From Ascidia mentula (taxonomy: Eukaryota > Chordata > Ascidiacea > Phlebobranchia > Ascidiidae): a DNA stretch of 64,000 bases. The translations under genes were made by a program, and so were the position numbers. Where the stretch lies: NCBI GenBank assembly GCA_947561715.1, contig OX387201.1:2250001-2314000 (forward strand). Direction: 5' to 3'. The notes beneath the pieces are model-generated. The model did no database searches. It was not told where the DNA came from and worked only from the letters and a program-made list of their open reading frames with translations. Each line of letters starts with the position of its first letter. Position 1 is the stretch's first letter. Shown piece by piece: positions 60,090-64,000 of this stretch.

Positions 60090-60171
60090 CATGCATAAAA
60101 TTAAGCTTGCGTTGTATCCCTGGCCTGTTTGATAGCATTGTGCATCATAGTACACTTATGTTCTGTTTCAG
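60090..60171 (-). repeat. ~82-bp junction repeat
   Basis: The block CATGCATAAAATTAAGCTTG ... TTCTGTTTCAG occurs here, at 40963-41044 and at 61798-61880. Here it follows vWA copy 2 exon 59881-60037 without the LTR element. One minus-strand frame reads MHNAIKQAR, which resembles the vWA text expected before YQRGG, but no GT donor is present. Confidence 0.7.
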
Positions 60172-60287
60172 TTGTCAATAAGCATTCTGCAACGCTGCTT
60201 CTCTATTCCTAATTTTTGGGGGAAGTTGCACCATTGCAATCGTCTGATCATTAAATGAATGCAGAAAACCAGGTTTGAGGTCAAAAC

Positions 60288-60365
60288 AGCAGATCAGAAA
60301 AGTTAAGCTTGTGACAGTATAAAATGGTATATTGGGCATCGGAAAATGTCTTGATGTAATGAACG
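60288..60365 (-). pseudogene. AMFR exon 1-like fragment, second copy
   Basis: Same ~80-bp similarity as at 42418, followed by the same downstream block, then interrupted by the truncated LTR element near 60532. Confidence 0.7.
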
Positions 60366-60531
60366 TCAAGAAAACGGACACAAAAAAGTTTCGAAATACC
60401 CGGATATTGCAACTTCTTAAAGACTTATTACAAGCATGTGGCATATTGGTAAACCTAACACTTTGGACAAGTATTTGAGACATTCATAAAATTTTCATAA
60501 TTGTTTTATTTATTTTTTATTTATTGTGTTC

Positions 60532-61797
60532 ACTGCAGCGACTTGGACAAAGCTCGGTGTTTGTGTATTGACAACGACTTGAGCTGCGGCTCTGAATGAT
60601 CGCTCATACTTGATGGTGATTGGGATAGTGTCCGCGAGGCGCCGGTCTTGCAAGCCTTGCAATAAGGTAATGTACTTTTAAGGGCCGCGTCAGCGGAGTT
60701 GCTGTAGGCACCATCGCCCAGTGTCTGTAGGGCGTAAACAAATTCACGTGCGGATTCGCCAGGTAATTGCACGCGCCTTATCAGCTCGGCGCGTTGACGC
60801 TCTGCGTGTTGACCAGTAGCCCTTTGGCGCAATGCGCGTTCTTTGAGGTCCTTGTAGGAAACCTCGAACAAGTTTGCGTCTTTTTCTTGTATTGTCCATT
60901 TCAAGTCGTTGTCAATGCTTGCCAGGAACAGGTGTCGTTTCATTTCTTCTGAGGCCCCGACGCTCGTACAATATGACTCAAATACATTAAAATACTGTCC
61001 TAGGTCAGCTCCCGGCCGTAAAGGCGGAGGTTGCATTAAAACATTAAAAGCCATTGTTAAGAAAAACCAACCTTTAAAATATCATAAAACCAAAATACAC
61101 GTAGGGAGTCTTCCCAGTAAAACCAGCCGGGTGTGGTGACAGGGTCCTGGCGTGCTCGCCAAGTTGTTACGGAATTATTTCGGCAGCTTTGTAATTAAGC
61201 GGTTAGATGTTTTTGGGTGGCGATGTTATCCCCCAATTAACCCTTCTACCTAATTCGGTACTTTGCACAAAACTGCCTCCCTAATTCTGATACTGCCCAG
61301 AACCCTGCAATAACGGCTCACCACAAAGCCAAAGTAACCCAGGCTGATTTAACTTATTGGACGTCGTGTTCAACTATAAAACGAATAAAAACAGTACAAA
61401 ATACCACTGGCCAAGATCTCAATAATCCACAACACCGTGAAAGAGATGCTCACTACACGACGCCCAGAAGAAGACTCGCTAGATTTAGGGAAATCCTTCG
61501 CTACACCGCAATCACCAACCAATCAGGATGCGCCTTCTCGACACGCGGCACATCCGGGGCATAAGCGGAGCGTAAAATAATAGGAGAGGGGAGACGAAAG
61601 TAATAAAATAGTGTGGTGAAAGTGAAGTGAGAGACTTAAAAGCGATATACGTGCGTAAAACAATATAATAAATAAGTGGTAACAACGAAAGAAAACAGTG
61701 AAATTACAAGGTGCCAGCAAGAAAGGTGAAAACAATGAAATACATACAATAACTAACAAAAGTGAAAGGTGACGTGAAGGAAAGAAAATTCGTAACA
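60532..61797 (-). mobile_element. Second fragment of the LTR element (gag plus long LTR)
   Basis: It matches 39976-40962 of the first copy: shortened gag frame (60530-61054, start MAFNVLMQPPPL, a small deletion near 60676 shifts its frame), leader and LTR (61165-61797, 633 bp). All pol is gone. The right flank is the same CATGCATAAAATT as copy 1, so this is a duplicate of that insertion rather than an independent one. Confidence 0.85.
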
Positions 61798-61995
61798 CAT
61801 GCATAAAATTAAGCTTGCGTTGTATCCCTGGCCTGTTTGATAGCATTGTGCATTATAGTACACTTATGTTCTGTTTCAGTTTCCAATAAGTGTTCTGCAA
61901 CGCTGCTTCTCTATTCCTAATTTTTGGGGGAAGTTGCACCATTGCAATCGTCTAATCATTAAATGAATGCAGAAAACCAGGTTTGAGGTCAAAAC

Positions 61996-62073
61996 AGCAG
62001 ATCAGAAAAGTTAAGCTTATGACAGTATAAAATGGTATATTGGGCATCGGAAAATGTCTTGATGTAATGAACG
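61996..62073 (-). pseudogene. AMFR exon 1-like fragment, third copy
   Basis: Same similarity as the other two. It lies 0.4 kb before the last exon of LAPTM4-4, mirroring the unit 1/2 junction. Confidence 0.7.
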
Positions 62074-62464
62074 TCAAGAAAACGGACACAAAAAAGTTTT
62101 GAAATACCCGGATATTGCAACTTCTTAAAGACTTATTACAAGCATGTGGCATATTGGTAAACCTAACACTTTGGACAAGTATTTGAGACATTCATAAAAT
62201 TTTCATAATTGTTTTATTTACACAAAAAACGCAGATTCGTATTGGGGTTTGGTCAGACGAGCCCAAACTAAACTTTTGCAAAAAATCAACTGTTTTTAGT
62301 AGTGTGTAAACTAACCATTCTATCACCGTGAAAGACTTCCATAATAGAAAAAGAACGAATACAAAAGAAATTGAATTGAATTTGTGGTTATGTGTGTTTA
62401 TACAAATGCAGATCAATCATGCATGTACAACTTTAATGCTGCTCTGTTTTTTCTTCCCTTATCT

Positions 62465-63890
62465 TTATGCCATCTGGACCATGTACGCCAGGGGCATCGC
62501 ATCAACTGGCTCCATGTCATCAATAAGTGGATTATTTGGCACATTTGGGACTCTTGCAGGCTAAATAATTGCACAAGCATTAAACTTAGCTTACAATATA
62601 TCGACATTGAACTTGATATGACATATTGAAACCACAAGAAATATAAACTGATATTTAAGCAGGATATAGCTGGTGGCAGAGAAATATCATGACAGAAACA
62701 CATCAAGGAATATAGAGATTGTAAATAAGTTGTGGTAGGGCAATTGTAACATACGTCACAGAAACCAGCGTTTGTATTGCGTAATGTTTTGCGTGTGTAA
62801 CATACGTCACAGAGGCCAGCGCTTGCATAATCCCACAATGTGACCCAAATGATTGAGCCATCGAATATTCTCGAGTAAAGTGATTCATTCAACATCCTGT
62901 TTACCACATAAAATGTCCTCCTATGCTTATGTCACATCACACCTATGTTCTTGTATTATATTACTTCAAGCGCCTCATGATATCACGTGACATTATTGAC
63001 CAATCAGCTCTCATAATGGAGAGCGTTAAAAAGCCCAGGTTAGACCGGTAAATTCATTCTAATTCTAATTCTAATTCTAATTCTAATTCTAATTCTAATT
63101 CTAATCCATTCTAATTCATTCTATTGGATTCTATTTTGCTGGCATCCTATCAACGTTGTATTGAAAGTTGTAATGTACCGTCGTAATGAAGAAGATAACA
63201 GAAATGAATACAATTATTCGGGAAGAGATCTTGGTTCTGGGTGCTTTATAGAACGGGGCAGAAGCAGGTTCAACCATCAAAGAGACTCAATAACCGCTCA
63301 GGCCATCGAGACCCTGTTAAATATCTCTGAGACCCTTAGAGTTATTTACACAATATACCTCCATCTGAATGTCCTTGTAGCATCTGTAAAATACAGATGT
63401 GAAGTAGGATTTCAGAAGGAGTAATAGAATCAATATTCCGATGACAATGGCACCAAAACCAGCTACCCCCATTTTGCGAATATTTTCCTCACATTCATAC
63501 TCGTTCAATTGCTGCAAATCAACAGAAAAAAATTTTGAATTCTGTTCATATTTAATTATGTTTCATGTATACAGAAAATTGTTTTTAAATGCTACTTACT
63601 TCAAGAATAAAGGAGTATATTGTGTTCCAGTGTATACATAGAATAACAATTACAATCGAAGAACCAACAATGGTCAGAACTCCAGACACAAACATGGGTA
63701 GCAGTAAGCGAGCACGTTTCTGATAAAAGTAAAATATTGTTTGTCAATTTTACAAGCAATTATCTTAAATAAATTGTTTTATTTTTACACATAGTGATTA
63801 AGATCTTTGTACTTACACTTCTGATGCCATGAAAAGCCAAGAATCCAAAAATCACAATAAGAATATTAAAAATCAAACTGACAATGTTTT
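62465..63890 (-). CDS. LAPTM4-type protein, copy 4 (exons 3-5 and 7; exon 6 deleted; 5' exons outside window)
   Basis: Exons: 63817-63890, 63600-63719, 63359-63511, 62465-62560. Splice sites and phases match copies 2 and 3. Exon 6 (72 bp, 24 codons) is missing because of a deletion, but joining exon 5 to exon 7 keeps the frame. Exon 5 is two codons shorter (QLNEYECEENIRK). The C-terminus reads PLAY in place of PPAY. Membrane segments remain hydrophobic (GAIVIGILILLLLLKSYF), so a shortened protein is possible. Confidence 0.8.
62746..63351 (+). mobile_element. Insertion with promoter-like sequence, hexamer array and ORF start
   Basis: Absent from units 1 and 2. It opens with two copies of GTAACATACGTCACAGA...CCAGCG, then has GACCAATCAGC (CCAAT box, near 62998) and GTTAAAAAGCCCAGG (TATA-like, near 63024), a TTCTAA array, and an ATG at 63173 opening a plus-strand frame (MYRRNEEDNRNEYNYSGRDL) that runs out into LAPTM4 exon 5 sequence at 63424. 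This looks like the 5' end of a retroelement, but the family is not recognised. Confidence 0.5.
63053..63132. repeat. Hexanucleotide array (ATTCTA)n
   Basis: About ten tandem ATTCTA units with a few degenerate units at the right end, inside the 62746 insertion. Confidence 0.9.
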
Positions 63891-64000
63891 CTAAAAAAAA
63901 GAGGTTTAGAATAGCCAAATTACGTTCAAACAGTTCTGAGACAACCAGAGTTACAAACATGGCATTTTCATTCTTAACTCTACATCCACACAATGTCAAG

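Larger units (their letters stand above)
42495..60093. repeat. Segmental duplication unit 2 (LAPTM4-3 plus vWA-TSPN copy 2)
   Basis: Collinear with 21930-37828. It retains about 1.5 kb (56540-58045) and about 150 bp (near 55797-55945) lost from unit 1. It carries its own insertions at 45284 and 46070. Confidence 0.9.
62075..64000. repeat. Segmental duplication unit 3 (start; continues beyond window)
   Basis: Collinear with the LAPTM4 part of units 1 and 2, with a ~430-bp deletion near 62627 and a ~600-bp insertion near 62746. Confidence 0.85.

Overview
The window is eukaryotic, AT-rich and intron-rich: short exons, canonical GT/AG introns of a few hundred bases, and many small mobile elements. 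The protein matches (AMFR/gp78, LAPTM4, tandem vWA plus TSPN domains, piggyBac, Ty3/gypsy) point to an invertebrate animal. Gene size, base composition and the hammerhead repeats would suit a tunicate such as Ciona, but that species guess is inference. All genes were assembled by hand from reading frames and splice signals; no database was searched.

Left part (1-20.2 kb). The 3' portion of this part opens with two exons of an unrecognised secreted protein (minus strand). Next comes a complete 13-exon gene for the ER ubiquitin ligase AMFR/gp78 (14566 to 3484, minus strand, 797 codons plus stop). Its longest intron holds a small terminal-inverted-repeat element and an intact, intronless piggyBac transposase ORF on the opposite strand. 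A complete seven-exon LAPTM4-type gene (20178 to 17817, minus) follows.

Right part (21.9-64 kb). This is a tandem segmental duplication. Each unit reads, left to right, LAPTM4-like gene then a large vWA-TSPN gene, all on the minus strand. Unit 1 is about 21930-37828, unit 2 about 42495-60093, and unit 3 starts near 62075 and runs off the window. LAPTM4 copies 2 and 3 are intact; copy 4 has lost one in-frame exon. The copies differ at the C-terminal PPxY motif. vWA-TSPN copy 2 is the more complete; copy 1 has lost two vWA exons and most of a third and should be out of frame.

Unit junctions. Between units 1 and 2 lies a decayed Ty3/gypsy-like element with a clean CATG target duplication, whose empty site survives in unit 2. 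A second fragment of the same element lies between units 2 and 3. Beside the junctions are three short fragments resembling AMFR exon 1, suggesting that the ancestral duplicated segment began inside AMFR exon 1, next to a LAPTM4 gene.

Other structure. Four copies of a hammerhead-ribozyme sequence are present: two look fully intact, one has a degenerate stem I, and one carries a G8-to-A change in the catalytic core. There are also Mutator-like, hAT-like and fold-back elements whose unoccupied sites can be read from the paralogous units.
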